Origin: Rhodanobacteraceae bacterium
GTDB taxonomy: Bacteria; Pseudomonadota; Gammaproteobacteria; Xanthomonadales; Ahniellaceae
Direction of reading: 5' to 3'
Length of the DNA: 64,000 bases
Assembly (NCBI GenBank): GCA_016708465.1
Contig: JADJFT010000001.1
Coordinates: 310,001 to 374,000, forward strand
Shown one piece after another: positions 9,405 through 18,514 of this stretch (position 1 is its first letter; each line of letters starts with the position of its first letter). Below the pieces are notes generated by a model. The model worked only from the letters and a program-made list of their open reading frames with translations, did not search any database and was not told the DNA's origin. Position numbers and translations under genes: made by a program.

Positions 9405-9968
9405 ATGAAGCTGACCATCCCCAATCTGCTGACACTGTTTCGAATCGCCTTAGTGCCAATCTTGGTTGCGACCTTTTATCTCGACTTCAAAGGCGCGCAC
9501 ATCATCGCTGCATTGATGTTCGCGGTCGGTGCGATTACTGATTGGCTAGACGGCTGGATCGCGCGTCGCTTCGGGCAGATGTCGGCATTCGGTGCCTTTC
9601 TTGACCCCGTTGCCGACAAACTAACGGTGACGGTCACGTTGTTCCTGATCGTGCAAGCCGACCCGAGCCCACTGATGGCCATCGTCTGCGCCGTGATCGT
9701 CGGCCGCGAGATCACCATTTCCGCGCTGCGCGAATGGATGTCCGAAATCGGTGAGCGCAAGCATGTCGGCGTTGCCGGTCTCGGCAAGATCAAAACCATT
9801 GTGCAGATGGTCGCGATTTCGTTTCTGTTGTGGCGCGAACCGATTGCCGGCATTGCGATTTACTTAATCGGTCAATGGCTGTTGTTTGCGGCCGCATTCC
9901 TGACCATCTGGTCGGCGGGGATCTACATGCGCGCCGCGTGGCCGGTGATCCGCGCGCGTGACGACTGA
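9405..9968 (+). CDS. pgsA: CDP-diacylglycerol-glycerol-3-phosphate 3-phosphatidyltransferase
   Basis: 187 residues, the usual PgsA size. It makes phosphatidylglycerol phosphate at the inner membrane. The CDP-alcohol phosphotransferase motif DGX2ARX8GX3DX3D is complete in LDGWIARRFGQMSAFG and the following FLDPVADK. About four or five hydrophobic segments are visible. The ATG at 9405 is in frame with uvrC with no stop between them. PgsA is normally separate and the N-terminal sequence MKLTIPNLLTLFRI is the canonical start, so I treat it as its own gene. It is followed by the tRNA cluster, as in xanthomonads. Confidence 0.93.
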   Translation: MKLTIPNLLTLFRIALVPILVATFYLDFKGAHIIAALMFAVGAITDWLDGWIARRFGQMSAFGAFLDPVADKLTVTVTLFLIVQADPSPLMAIVCAVIVGREITISALREWMSEIGERKHVGVAGLGKIKTIVQMVAISFLLWREPIAGIAIYLIGQWLLFAAAFLTIWSAGIYMRAAWPVIRARDD

Positions 9969-10016
9969 GCAGGTGTTGACAGCAGATTTTTTGCCATTAA
10001 GATGCGCGGCTCCTCA

Positions 10017-10092
<76 letters not shown>

Positions 10093-10102
10093 GATCCAAG
10101 CG

Positions 10103-10126
10103 AAACCTCGGGCAACCGGGGTTTTG
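10103..10126 (+). terminator. Rho-independent terminator after tRNA-Gly
   Basis: AACCTCGG (10104-10111), loop GCAA, then CCGGGGTT (10116-10123), running into TTTT. One T-G wobble lies in the 8-bp stem. It is placed 11 bases after the encoded CCA of tRNA-Gly. It may only partly terminate, because tRNA-Cys follows 48 bases later. Confidence 0.7.
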
Positions 10127-10173
10127 TTGTTTAAAGGACCGGTGTTTGCAGCGATGCCTGCGCCGGCGCCGCC

Positions 10174-10247
10174 GGCCTGGTGGCAGAGTGGTCATGCAGC
10201 GGCCTGCAAAGCCGTGAACGCCGGTTCGATTCCGACCCAGGCCTCCA
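10174..10247 (+). tRNA. tRNA-Cys (GCA)
   Basis: A 74-base cloverleaf. Acceptor stem GGCCTGG 10174-10180 pairs with CCAGGCC 10237-10243. The anticodon loop CTGCAAA gives GCA at 10206-10208, the T arm has GGTTCGATTCC, and CCA is encoded at 10245-10247. Confidence 0.97.
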
Positions 10248-10255
10248 AATTCAGC

Positions 10256-10283
10256 AAAGCCCACCAGCAATGGTGGGCTTTTT
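10256..10283 (+). terminator. Rho-independent terminator after tRNA-Cys
   Basis: A perfect stem, AAAGCCCACCA (10256-10266) with TGGTGGGCTTT (10271-10281), around a GCAA tetraloop and followed by further T residues. It is a strong intrinsic terminator 9 bases downstream of tRNA-Cys and is the best-formed terminator in the tRNA cluster. Confidence 0.88.
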
Positions 10284-10314
10284 GTTGACGCGATCACCGC
10301 GACAATCCAGATAA

Positions 10315-10400
10315 GCCCCGGTGGCGAAATCGGTAGACGCAGCGGACTTAAAATCCGCCGGCCAAAAGCCATGCCGGTTCGACTCCGGCCCGGGGCACCA
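10315..10400 (+). tRNA. tRNA-Leu (TAA)
   Basis: An 86-base class II tRNA with a long variable arm (CCGGCCAAAAGCCATGCC region). Acceptor GCCCCGG 10315-10321 pairs with CCGGGGC 10390-10396. The anticodon loop CTTAAAA gives TAA at 10349-10351, and CCA is encoded at 10398-10400. The large variable arm and the anticodon together identify leucine. Confidence 0.97.
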
Positions 10401-10456
10401 ATTCGAGCGCGATCGCCGACCTCAAAAGAAGCAGGGTCGGATCGTGCGCAACCATT

Positions 10457-12472
10457 TCATGGTTTGTCAGTCGCATCAGCATTGGCCGCTGAATGCGATG
10501 CGAGCGACGACTGAACGCGCATCAGTCCGTTGCGGAATCGGTCGCTTGCGGTCTGGTAGTAGCTGATCGCTTGGATCGTGAGCTGCGGGTCCAGTGCGAT
10601 GTCCGGTTGTGGTCGGTTTTCTTCGAAGTCAGGGCGAACACTGCGGACTTGTCGGTGCGGCGCGAGTTCGATCAACTGGTCGTTGCGAAGGTAACCGAGG
10701 CGCTGGTAATTCCCGATCAATGCGCGTTCCCGGCCCGCTGGAAGTTGAAACAGATCGGCACCATAGAACTGGCTTTGATAGTTGAAGCCGAGCAGGCCAA
10801 GCACGGTCGGGCCGATATCGATTTGAGCCATCATGCGATCGACGCGCGCCGGTTGAATGTGCTTCGGCGCGAAGATCCACATCGGGATGTGATAGCGAAA
10901 CACCGGCAGTTGGGCAATGCCGCCGCTCGAAGCGCAGTGGTCGGCGGTAATCACGAACAGCGTGTCATCGAACCACGGTTTCGCACGCGCCCGGCGCAGG
11001 AAGTCGCCGATCGCCCAATCGGTGTAGGCAACCGCACTATTGCGTTCACCTTGGGGTCGGTCGACGCGCCCCTCCGGAAACGTGTACGGACGATGATTCG
11101 ATGTGGTCCTGATGTGTGCGAAGAATGGCGTAGTCGTGCCGTTCAACCGGTCAAACTCGGTCAACGCGAGCGAGTACAGGTCTTCGTCGGCAACGCCCCA
11201 GATGTTGGCGTGGTGGATGCCATCCACCGGAATGTCGGAGCGGTCTGCAACCCGGTACCCGTTCTGCCCAAAAAAGTAGTTCATGTTGTCGAAGGCGCCG
11301 TAGCCGCCGTAAAGGAACTCGGAAACGTAACCCTTAGCGTTGAATACTTCGGCGAGACTAAACAAGCCTTCGTTTCCGGGACGCTTGACGATCGATTCGC
11401 CGGGCGTCGGTGGCACCGACAAGGCCAGTGCTTCGAGGCCACGAACAGTTCGCGTACCGGATGCGTAGAGTTTGCTGAAGACCAGACTTTGGTCGGTGAG
11501 TTTGTCGAGCTCCGGTGTCAGCGTATCGGGACGACCGTAGCTCCCAGAATAACTTGCCGAAAGACTTTCGATGCTGATTAGTACGACATTAAGCCGGCGC
11601 TCGGGCGCCGCGCTGACGATGTCGCGCGTGATGTTGTACGGGTCATCATTGATGAAATGTGCGTCCGGCGTATCGAGGCTGCGCCGCAATTCGGCATAGG
11701 CCGCTTCGCGCGACAGCGTGCGGTAGAAGCGGTTGTAATCCAAGGAACTACTGCGATAGGCGGCAAAGAATTGGTAGATGCCGTTACCCGACAATTCATC
11801 GGCATACTGATTCCGGCCAAGGTCCTTCATGTCGCCGCTGACCAACCACGCAGACACGGCAGTGAGCGCGAACCAGCACGCGGCAACGACTGTTCGGCTC
11901 AGAAATGTCGTGTGTTGATCGTCGCTGCGCCAGTAATGGCGAGCGACCAGCATGATGCTCGCCGAACCCGCCGCGAGCAGGGTCAGAATCCATCCAACCG
12001 GATAGGACTCACGGATGTTGCCCAGCACTTCTGTGGTGTAGACGAGATAGTCGACCGCGATAAAATTGAATCGGGTCTGGAACTCTTCCCAGAACACCCA
12101 CTCGGCGACCGCGACAAACAGCAGCAACGCCACCATTCCCCAGCCGATCAGCAGGTGCAGCACACGCCCCGGTCGACTGGCGAGCCATCGCTTTGGCATC
12201 CACCACAACCACAGCACGAGCGGGCACGACAGATAGATCAGCGCCAGCAGGTCATAGCCAAAGCCGACGGCAAAAATTCGTGGCCATCCCATTGCTGCTT
12301 GCGCCACCTCGTCACCGGTCGCGAACAACAGCGCTAGGCGCGTCAAAAAAGCGATGCTCAGAAAGATCACCGCGAACGCAGCGAGCGGCCGGTATCGTTG
12401 CCAAACAGATTGGAATCGGGTCACACGGCCTCCGCGCAGAATCCGGCGCGGCAAAAACTGCGGCATCGGCAC
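10457..12472 (-). CDS. LTA synthase-like membrane sulfatase/phosphoglycerol transferase family protein
   Basis: 671 residues. The N-terminal third has about five membrane helices (for example LLIGWGMVALLLFVAVAEWV). A periplasmic alkaline-phosphatase/sulfatase-fold domain runs from about residue 270 to 590. Family features include the metal-binding Glu in NVVLISIESLSAS, a likely nucleophile Thr in ASGTRTVRGLEAL, and the metal-binding Asp-His in VITADHCASS. In Gram-negative bacteria such proteins transfer phosphoglycerol or phosphoethanolamine to periplasmic glycans or lipid A; the exact substrate cannot be told here. It diverges from a two-component pair, which suggests envelope-stress control of its expression. 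An ATG near 12472 is taken as the start; in-frame alternatives lie shortly after. Confidence 0.82.
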   Translation of the reverse strand: MPMPQFLPRRILRGGRVTRFQSVWQRYRPLAAFAVIFLSIAFLTRLALLFATGDEVAQAAMGWPRIFAVGFGYDLLALIYLSCPLVLWLWWMPKRWLASRPGRVLHLLIGWGMVALLLFVAVAEWVFWEEFQTRFNFIAVDYLVYTTEVLGNIRESYPVGWILTLLAAGSASIMLVARHYWRSDDQHTTFLSRTVVAACWFALTAVSAWLVSGDMKDLGRNQYADELSGNGIYQFFAAYRSSSLDYNRFYRTLSREAAYAELRRSLDTPDAHFINDDPYNITRDIVSAAPERRLNVVLISIESLSASYSGSYGRPDTLTPELDKLTDQSLVFSKLYASGTRTVRGLEALALSVPPTPGESIVKRPGNEGLFSLAEVFNAKGYVSEFLYGGYGAFDNMNYFFGQNGYRVADRSDIPVDGIHHANIWGVADEDLYSLALTEFDRLNGTTTPFFAHIRTTSNHRPYTFPEGRVDRPQGERNSAVAYTDWAIGDFLRRARAKPWFDDTLFVITADHCASSGGIAQLPVFRYHIPMWIFAPKHIQPARVDRMMAQIDIGPTVLGLLGFNYQSQFYGADLFQLPAGRERALIGNYQRLGYLRNDQLIELAPHRQVRSVRPDFEENRPQPDIALDPQLTIQAISYYQTASDRFRNGLMRVQSSLASHSAANADATDKP

Positions 12473-12498
12473 GAGGGCAGGGTGCCGGGTGACCTGTA

Positions 12499-12518
12499 AG
12501 AACTTCTTGGTAAGTTCT
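12499..12518. promoter_or_regulatory. Perfect 7-bp inverted repeat in the sulfatase/response-regulator divergent promoter
   Basis: AGAACTT at 12499-12505 and AAGTTCT at 12512-12518 form a perfect dyad around a 6-base spacer, between the sulfatase start (12472, minus) and the regulator start (12566, plus). This is a plausible binding site for the adjacent response regulator. A third TTAAG-like element lies at 12529-12533. Confidence 0.4.
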
Positions 12519-12565
12519 CAGACGTTTGTTAAGCAGTGCCAGTGCTGTGGTGGCAAGCTAGCGCC

Positions 12566-13264
12566 ATGATCGCCACGCGCCCCGCCAAAGGCCTGCAAGT
12601 CCTCGTCATTGAAGACCAGCACGATATCGCAGCCAATATCTGGGATTTCCTTGAACGACGCGGCTACGTCGTCGATCATGCCGCCGATGGCGAGCAAGGC
12701 CTCGCATCTGCAATGAACACGATGGTCGATGTCATCGTGCTCGATCTGGGCTTGCCGCGGCTCGATGGCCTTGATTTATGCCGACGCCTGCGGGCGGCAG
12801 GAAACAATGTACCGATCTTGATGCTCACGGCCCGCGATACCCTGGATGACAAGCTCCGCGGTTTCGCCGAAGGAGCCGATGATTATCTTGTCAAACCATT
12901 CGCAATGACAGAACTGGAAGCGCGCATCAAAGCGCTGCATCGACGCCAGCCGCCGCAAGCAGATCAAACACTGCGCGTCGGTTCGCTCAGCTACAACCCG
13001 ACATCAATGATCGCAACCCGCGAAGGTCAATCATTCGTGCTGACCGTGGCGCAGTCGCGGATCCTGACAACGCTGATGACACTATCGCCAGGGGTCGTTA
13101 GCCATGACCGTCTGTTGCGAGCCGTATGGGGTGACGGCGGCGGCGACCGCGCCGCCTTGCATACGCATGTCTATGCCTTGCGTGGACAAATCGATCGTGG
13201 CTTTCCATCACCGCTGCTGCATACCGTTCACGGGATCGGCTATCGTCTGGCCGAACCGGTGTAA
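12566..13264 (+). CDS. OmpR/PhoB-family response regulator
   Basis: 232 residues. The receiver domain (about 10-125) has the acidic pair in VLVIEDQHDI, the phospho-acceptor Asp in VIVLDLGLP, the switch Thr in LMLTARDTLDD and the Lys in YLVKPFAM. The C-terminal winged helix (about 140-230) ends in HTHVYALRGQID...LLHTVHGIGYRLAE, typical of OmpR-type DNA binding. ATG 12566 is preferred; an in-frame GTG at 12536 would add a non-conserved leader. A sensor kinase starts 10 bases downstream. The layout resembles envelope-sensing pairs such as ColR/ColS of related bacteria, but I cannot confirm orthology. Confidence 0.9.
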   Translation: MIATRPAKGLQVLVIEDQHDIAANIWDFLERRGYVVDHAADGEQGLASAMNTMVDVIVLDLGLPRLDGLDLCRRLRAAGNNVPILMLTARDTLDDKLRGFAEGADDYLVKPFAMTELEARIKALHRRQPPQADQTLRVGSLSYNPTSMIATREGQSFVLTVAQSRILTTLMTLSPGVVSHDRLLRAVWGDGGGDRAALHTHVYALRGQIDRGFPSPLLHTVHGIGYRLAEPV

Positions 13265-13274
13265 TGGATTCCGC

Positions 13275-14495
13275 ATGACGCTGCGTTGGCGAGCAACACT
13301 GGCATTCACCCTGCTTGGCGCATTGCTCAGTGTGCTGTTCGTGGGTGCGACGGTGTTCATTGCCGAAGACTACGAGCATGTAATCGTCGATGAAATTTTG
13401 CGCGGTCAGGCTGAAGACTACGACCTGCGCCTGAGCAGCACGGCCGAAGCCGTATTGCCGCGCACACATCGGCTCAGTGGTTATTTGCGTGCGCCCGATG
13501 GATCCGGGGAAGTGCCTCCTGACATCGCGGCACTGCCTCCCGGCATTCACGAGTCGGAAGACGAAAGCCAAGATGGCATGCACATCGGTGTGTTCGACAG
13601 CGTGCATGGCCGGCTCTATTTCGTCATCGACTTGAGTGATATCGAAAGTCTGGAACGGCATCTGGCGACCTATCTGATCTTGGTTGTGGTGCTGGGCACA
13701 CTGATTTAGGGCTGGCTCGGCTGGTGGTTTGCAGGCGCAACCCTCGCACCGGTGCGGGTGCTGGCAAAGGCGGTGGATGCGCTCGCGATTGAGCCGGTGC
13801 TCACCTCGCTGGCGGTTGATACCGGCCCCGGCGAATTGGGCCGGCTCGCGCACGCCATTGACCGCTATCAGGCACGACTGGTCGATGCTGAAGCCTCTGA
13901 ACGCGCGTTCTTCGCAGATGCCAGCCATGAACTGCGCACGCCAGTTGCCGTTGTGCGCGGTGCGGTCGAAGTGTTGAATGATCAGGCTGAACTTGATCCC
14001 GCAACCCGCCAGCGCGTGCAGCGCATCGACCGCGGTGTCGGGGAACTCGGCGAACTGATCGACGTGTTGATGTGTTTAGTGCGGCGACGCGAGCAGGAAT
14101 TGATCGAAGTCGATGCCGCGCAGATGCTTCACGATGCGGCGGCGCCGATCGTGGCATCGATCGGCGCGGTGCACCTACGGGTCGTCGTCGGTTCAACCGT
14201 CGCATTGCGTTTGCCGCTGCGCGAATCGCTTTTGGTGCTGCAAGGTGTCCTGAGACGGTTGTTGCCACCGACGTCGTTTGGCACCTTGACGATGAGCGCG
14301 AGTCTCGCGGCGATTGACTTGATCTATGCCACCGGTGCGATCCACCCGGCAATGCCGAGCAAGTCAACGTTCGCACGCAGCGATCTCGGTCTCGGCCTGA
14401 CACTGGTCGGCCGACTTGCGAATCGGATCGGCTGGCGTATCGAGGAACGCGCGGGGGAGTCAGGCGTTCGAGCGGTGCGAATCATTCTTGGATGA
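13275..14495 (+). pseudogene. Two-component sensor histidine kinase with an in-frame TAG and degenerate ATPase
   Basis: The frame encodes an N-terminal helix (LAFTLLGALLSVLFVGATVF), a periplasmic sensor of about 115 residues, a second helix, a linker region, and the H-box FFADASHELRTPVAVV. It is interrupted by TAG at 13707-13709 inside the second membrane helix (ILVVVLGTLI, stop, GWLGWWFAGATLAPVR). No frame change is needed to read through, so this is a single nonsense codon. The catalytic domain has a G2-like box (SDLGLGLTLVGRLANRIGW), but the usual Asn of the N box and the DxGxG G1 box are not visible. It is adjacent to the response regulator and probably co-transcribed. Confidence 0.8.
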
Positions 14496-14553
14496 TGTCT
14501 TGGTATTCCATTCGATAAGTAGACATAATATACATTCTCACTCTAATCGATAC

Positions 14554-15717
14554 TCAAATCGCAGCGAAACCACGTTCGAGGTCTGCGATCAGCACTTCGG
14601 GGGCCTCCAGACCGATCGAGAAGCGAATGAGGTTCACCGGCACGCCGGCGGCAGCACTCAAGCTTCCCCAGTCGCGGACACCGGCGATCGGAAACACCAA
14701 TGACTCGAAACCACCCCAGCTCGCAGCCATCAGAAATCGTTTGAGCGCATTACAGAATCGGTCAATCGCGGCGATATCCGGGACGTCGAGTTCGATCGAG
14801 AATAGACCGTTGGCATGATGTATTTGGCTGGCGGTCAAATCCGGTTGCGTCGTATGTGCGGTAACCGGCGCATAGACGCGGCGCACGCGCTGATGTCGTG
14901 CGAGATGTGCCAATACCATCGTCGTGGTCGCAGCAATTCGTTCGAGTCGCACCGGCAAGGTACGCAGCCCGCGCAGTAGCAGCCACGCGTCGAACGGTGA
15001 CAAAATCGCCCCGAGCGTCATGTACGGACCGTCGAAAACCTTGCGCATCATCACCTCGGAACCGCACAGCGCGCCCGCCAAGACGTCGCTATGGCCATTG
15101 AGGTACTTGGTCGCCGAATGTGCAACCAAGTCGATACCGTGCGCGATCGGCGATTGCCCAAGCGGCGTCGCATAGCTGTTGTCGATCAAGGTGACGATGC
15201 CACGCGCCTTTGCGATATGCGCGATTGCTGATAACTCCTGCTGTTCGAAGGTTAGTGAATTTGGGCTCTCGAGCACGATCAGGCGTGTCGCCGGAGTAAT
15301 CGCGGCCTCGACATCAGCGGCCTCACGCGCATCGACGAACACGCCGCGCACACCACATTGCGCGAGTAGTTTGCGTACCAGTTGCCCGGTCCAGAAATAG
15401 GGCTTTTCGACGCACAGCACTTCATCGCCGGCGCGTACATTTGCAAGCATGCCGGCGGCCACCGCCGCTGCACCGGAACCGAACATCAGCGCCCGCTCAG
15501 CACCTTCGAGTGCCGCCAACTTTTTGGCTACGATCTCGACTGTCGGGTTTTGTCCACGCGTGTAGACATGCGCGTTGAACTCATCGGCAAGACGCGCCCG
15601 CATCGTCGCGATGTCGGGATGGGCGAAGATCGCGCTCTGGACGATCGGTGGAATCACCGCATCGAAATAGCGGTCACGCTCTTCACCAAGATGATTGATG
15701 ATCCAGGACAGGTCCAT
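14554..15717 (-). CDS. PLP-dependent trans-sulfuration family enzyme (cystathionine beta-lyase-like)
   Basis: 387 residues, normal for the Cys/Met metabolism PLP family. The PLP lysine lies in VAHSATKYLNGHSDV. The aspartate that contacts the pyridine ring is in VTLIDNSYATPL, and FGSGAAAVAA forms the phosphate-binding region. Members include cystathionine beta-lyase, gamma-synthase and gamma-lyase, and sequence alone cannot decide among them. It starts 12 bases after the galU stop, at the end of the ihfB-lapA-lapB-wecA-capD-galU run, so it is probably co-transcribed although functionally unrelated to polysaccharide. About 60 bases of AT-rich sequence separate its end from the sensor kinase. 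Confidence 0.85.
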   Translation of the reverse strand: MDLSWIINHLGEERDRYFDAVIPPIVQSAIFAHPDIATMRARLADEFNAHVYTRGQNPTVEIVAKKLAALEGAERALMFGSGAAAVAAGMLANVRAGDEVLCVEKPYFWTGQLVRKLLAQCGVRGVFVDAREAADVEAAITPATRLIVLESPNSLTFEQQELSAIAHIAKARGIVTLIDNSYATPLGQSPIAHGIDLVAHSATKYLNGHSDVLAGALCGSEVMMRKVFDGPYMTLGAILSPFDAWLLLRGLRTLPVRLERIAATTTMVLAHLARHQRVRRVYAPVTAHTTQPDLTASQIHHANGLFSIELDVPDIAAIDRFCNALKRFLMAASWGGFESLVFPIAGVRDWGSLSAAAGVPVNLIRFSIGLEAPEVLIADLERGFAAI

Positions 15718-15729
15718 GCCCTGCCCCGC

Positions 15730-16609
15730 TCAGTTCGCTTCCAGCGCCAAGCGTTCGCGCATCATCGCGACCACGGCGTTATGCAGTTCGGCGTCTTCAA
15801 GCGCAAGATGCACGGTGGCCTGCACCATACCGAGGCGATTGCCGCAATCGAAGCGGCGACCTATGAATCGATAGGCCAGCACGGGATCGATCGCGAGCAA
15901 GGCGGCGATGCCATCGGTGAGCTGGATTTCGCCACCGGTGCCGGCACGCGTGGTCTCCAGCAGTTCGAAAATCTTCGGCGACAGAATGTAGCGACCGACT
16001 ACGCCCAGCGTCGACGGCGCCACCTCTGGTTTCGGTTTCTCGACGACGCCGCGCACGCGTGCGAGGTGCATCGATCGTCTCAGCCGAGACGATGCCATAG
16101 CGATTCGTGTGTTCGCGCGGCACGTCCTCAACGGCAATCACGGAAGCGCCATCGCGTTCGGCGATGTCGGCCATCTGATGCAAGGCGCCACGGCCACGAT
16201 TCCAGATCATGTCGTCCGGCAACAGCACCGCGAACGGTTCATCGCCGACCACCGGGCGCGCGCACAACACCGCATGACCAAGTCCGAGTGCTTCGTGTTG
16301 AGTCACGAACACCGTCTGCACATGGCGCGGCAGAATGTCTCGGACCATGCTCAGCAATTCATGCTTGCCGGCCTGTTCGAGCTTGGCTTCAAGTTCGTAG
16401 GCCTTGTCAAAATAGTCGGCGATGGCGTGCTTGTAGCGGTTGGTCACGAACACCAAGGTGTCGCAGCCCGCTTCGACAGCTTCTTCGACCGCGTACTGGA
16501 TCAGCGGCCGATCGATCAATGGCAACATTTCCTTTGGCACAACTTTGCTGGCCGGCAGGAAACGAGTGCCGAGGCCGGCGACCGGGAATACGGCTTTACG
16601 GATACGCAT
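15730..16609 (-). pseudogene. galU: UTP-glucose-1-phosphate uridylyltransferase, frameshifted
   Basis: GalU makes UDP-glucose for LPS, trehalose and exopolysaccharide. The N-terminal two-thirds ([52 protein letters not shown]) is canonical up to [16 protein letters not shown]. The rest ([45 protein letters not shown]) is in the next frame. One base appears to be missing near 16050-16062 within a repetitive GCGCG stretch, and restoring it yields a normal-length enzyme of about 293 residues. The gene is 13 bases downstream of the CapD-like gene and 12 upstream of the PLP enzyme, so it belongs to the same transcript. Sequencing error is likely. Confidence 0.9.
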
Positions 16610-16622
16610 CAGGGCATGCCTT

Positions 16623-18509
16623 TCAGGAGACGGCCTTGTGAATCGAGACGATGTCGGCATCGCGATCGGTGCGCGACTGGTCGAACTCCGGCACCAACGA
16701 TTGCAGCAGGCGCAGTGCTTCGCCTTCATCGAAACGACGCACCGCCGCATCAAGCGTGCGCATGATCAATGTCAGTTCAACGAACGCGACCAAGCGCGGC
16801 TGCGACAGGAAGATTTTCGGATGCCCGGTACTCTCGTGGTTCTCCTGTTCGTGGAACAGTTCTTCGAACAGTTTTTCGCCAGCGCGCAAGCCGGTGTAAA
16901 CGATCTGGATGTCGCGTTCAGGCACTTTGCCGGCAAGCAAGATCATCTGCTCGGCGAGATAGCGAATGCGCACCGGCGCGCCCATATCGAGCGCGAAAAT
17001 TTCGCCACCACGACCGAGCACGGCAGCCTGCAGGATCAACTGACAGGCTTCGGGAATGGTCATGAAGTAGCGTGAGATTTCCGGATGCGTCACCGTGACT
17101 GGCCCACCACGGCGAATCTGGTCGCGAAACAGCGGTACCACGCTGCCGGCGGAATCGAGCACATTGCCAAATCGCACGGTAATAAAGTGGGTCTTTGATT
17201 GCTGCGCGAAACTCTGGCAGAAAATTTCGGCGGCGCGCTTGGTTGCGCCCATCACGCTGGAAGGATTGACCGCCTTATCAGTCGAGATCAATACGAAATT
17301 GTTGACGCCGTGGCGGTCGGCGGCGAGCGCCAACGTCTGCGTTGCCAACAGGTTGTTGCGCACAGCCTCGCGCACCTGATGTTGCAGCAACGGCACGTGC
17401 TTGAACGCAGCAGCATGAAAAACCGCCTCGGGTCGAACACGCGAAAACACGCGTTCCAGTGTCGCGGCATCGCCGCAGTCGCCGAGAATCGGATCGATGA
17501 CGAGATCGGGGAATTCGATGCGCAGTTCCTGCTCGACCTTGTACAAGTTGAATTCGGACAGTTCGAGCACCGCTAGACGTTCGACGCCGAGGCGCGCGAC
17601 TTGGCGGCAGAGTTCCGAGCCGATCGAGCCGCCACCACCGGTGATTAGCACGCGCCGCGACGCAAGTCCGGCACGAATCGCAGTCCAGTCCAACAACACT
17701 GGTTCGCGCCCGAGCAGGTCTTCGATCGCGACTTCTTTGAGTTCATTGAAGTTCGAACGACCTTCGACGACGTCTTCCAGACGCGGCACGGTGCGGAACG
17801 GCAGCGTCGTTTGCTCGCAAATACCGACGATCCGCTGCATCTGCTGGTTGCTCGCCGTTGGAATGGCGATCAGCACCATTTCCGCTGCCACTTCGCGCGC
17901 CAGTTGCGGCAGATGCTCGATTGGTCCAAGCACCGGTACGCCATGCACATTGGCGCCGCGCAGCCCTGGTTTATCGTCGAGGAAGCCGACAACGCGATAG
18001 GCGCCGTCGCGGCGCAGATCACGCACCAGCGTCTCCCCTGCCCGACCGGCACCGAGCACGAGCACGCGCTTGGCCGGGGCACCGCCGCCGTCGTAACGAC
18101 TGTCTTTCCAGTAGCGATAAGCCATGCGCGGTGTGCCGAGCAGCAGCATCAATGCGATCGGATACATCAGCAATACCGAGCGCGGTGTGCCTTCGAGTCG
18201 ATCGAGAAAGAACAGACCGAGTGCGATCGCGAGGGCGCCGAGTACCGATGCGCGGGCGATGTTCCACAGGTCCGGCAGGCTGGCGAAGCGCCACAGGCCG
18301 CGATATAGACCCGTCCAGGCCAGAATGATCGTTTGCGCGAACAGCACAATCGCATACTCGACGCCGAACACCGAAACCGGCGGCGGATCGATTTGCAGGT
18401 TCCAGCGCAACCAGTTGGTGCCGAACCACGCCAGCCAGATCATCGCCAGATCGTGGGCGACGACGGCAAGTCGGGGATGAAGAATGGCGATGAGTCGACG
18501 CAGGTTCAT
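16623..18509 (-). CDS. CapD/WbpM/FlaA1-type nucleoside-diphosphate-sugar epimerase/dehydratase
   Basis: 628 residues from the ATG at 18509 (frame open upstream). Four N-terminal membrane helices are followed by a CoA-binding-like Rossmann domain ([18 protein letters not shown]). The catalytic SDR domain follows, with NAD motif [38 protein letters not shown] and a C-terminal [17 protein letters not shown]. In this family the usual SDR Tyr is replaced by Met in the VMGATK motif, as seen here. These enzymes are 4,6-dehydratases making 6-deoxy or diamino sugars for O-antigen or protein glycans. It sits 5 bases after the WecA-like gene and 13 before galU. Confidence 0.9.
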   Translation of the reverse strand: MNLRRLIAILHPRLAVVAHDLAMIWLAWFGTNWLRWNLQIDPPPVSVFGVEYAIVLFAQTIILAWTGLYRGLWRFASLPDLWNIARASVLGALAIALGLFFLDRLEGTPRSVLLMYPIALMLLLGTPRMAYRYWKDSRYDGGGAPAKRVLVLGAGRAGETLVRDLRRDGAYRVVGFLDDKPGLRGANVHGVPVLGPIEHLPQLAREVAAEMVLIAIPTASNQQMQRIVGICEQTTLPFRTVPRLEDVVEGRSNFNELKEVAIEDLLGREPVLLDWTAIRAGLASRRVLITGGGGSIGSELCRQVARLGVERLAVLELSEFNLYKVEQELRIEFPDLVIDPILGDCGDAATLERVFSRVRPEAVFHAAAFKHVPLLQHQVREAVRNNLLATQTLALAADRHGVNNFVLISTDKAVNPSSVMGATKRAAEIFCQSFAQQSKTHFITVRFGNVLDSAGSVVPLFRDQIRRGGPVTVTHPEISRYFMTIPEACQLILQAAVLGRGGEIFALDMGAPVRIRYLAEQMILLAGKVPERDIQIVYTGLRAGEKLFEELFHEQENHESTGHPKIFLSQPRLVAFVELTLIMRTLDAAVRRFDEGEALRLLQSLVPEFDQSRTDRDADIVSIHKAVS

Positions 18510-18514
18510 GTCCG

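Noticed and set aside
10411..10441. Hairpin after tRNA-Leu (CCGACC with GGTCGG) as a terminator
   Set aside because: A stem exists, but there is no T-run on either strand. It could be an RNA structure, but not a supported intrinsic terminator.
12496..12533. PmrA-type box in front of the response regulator
   Set aside because: The TAAG-like repeats are not spaced with the 11-base period required by that motif.
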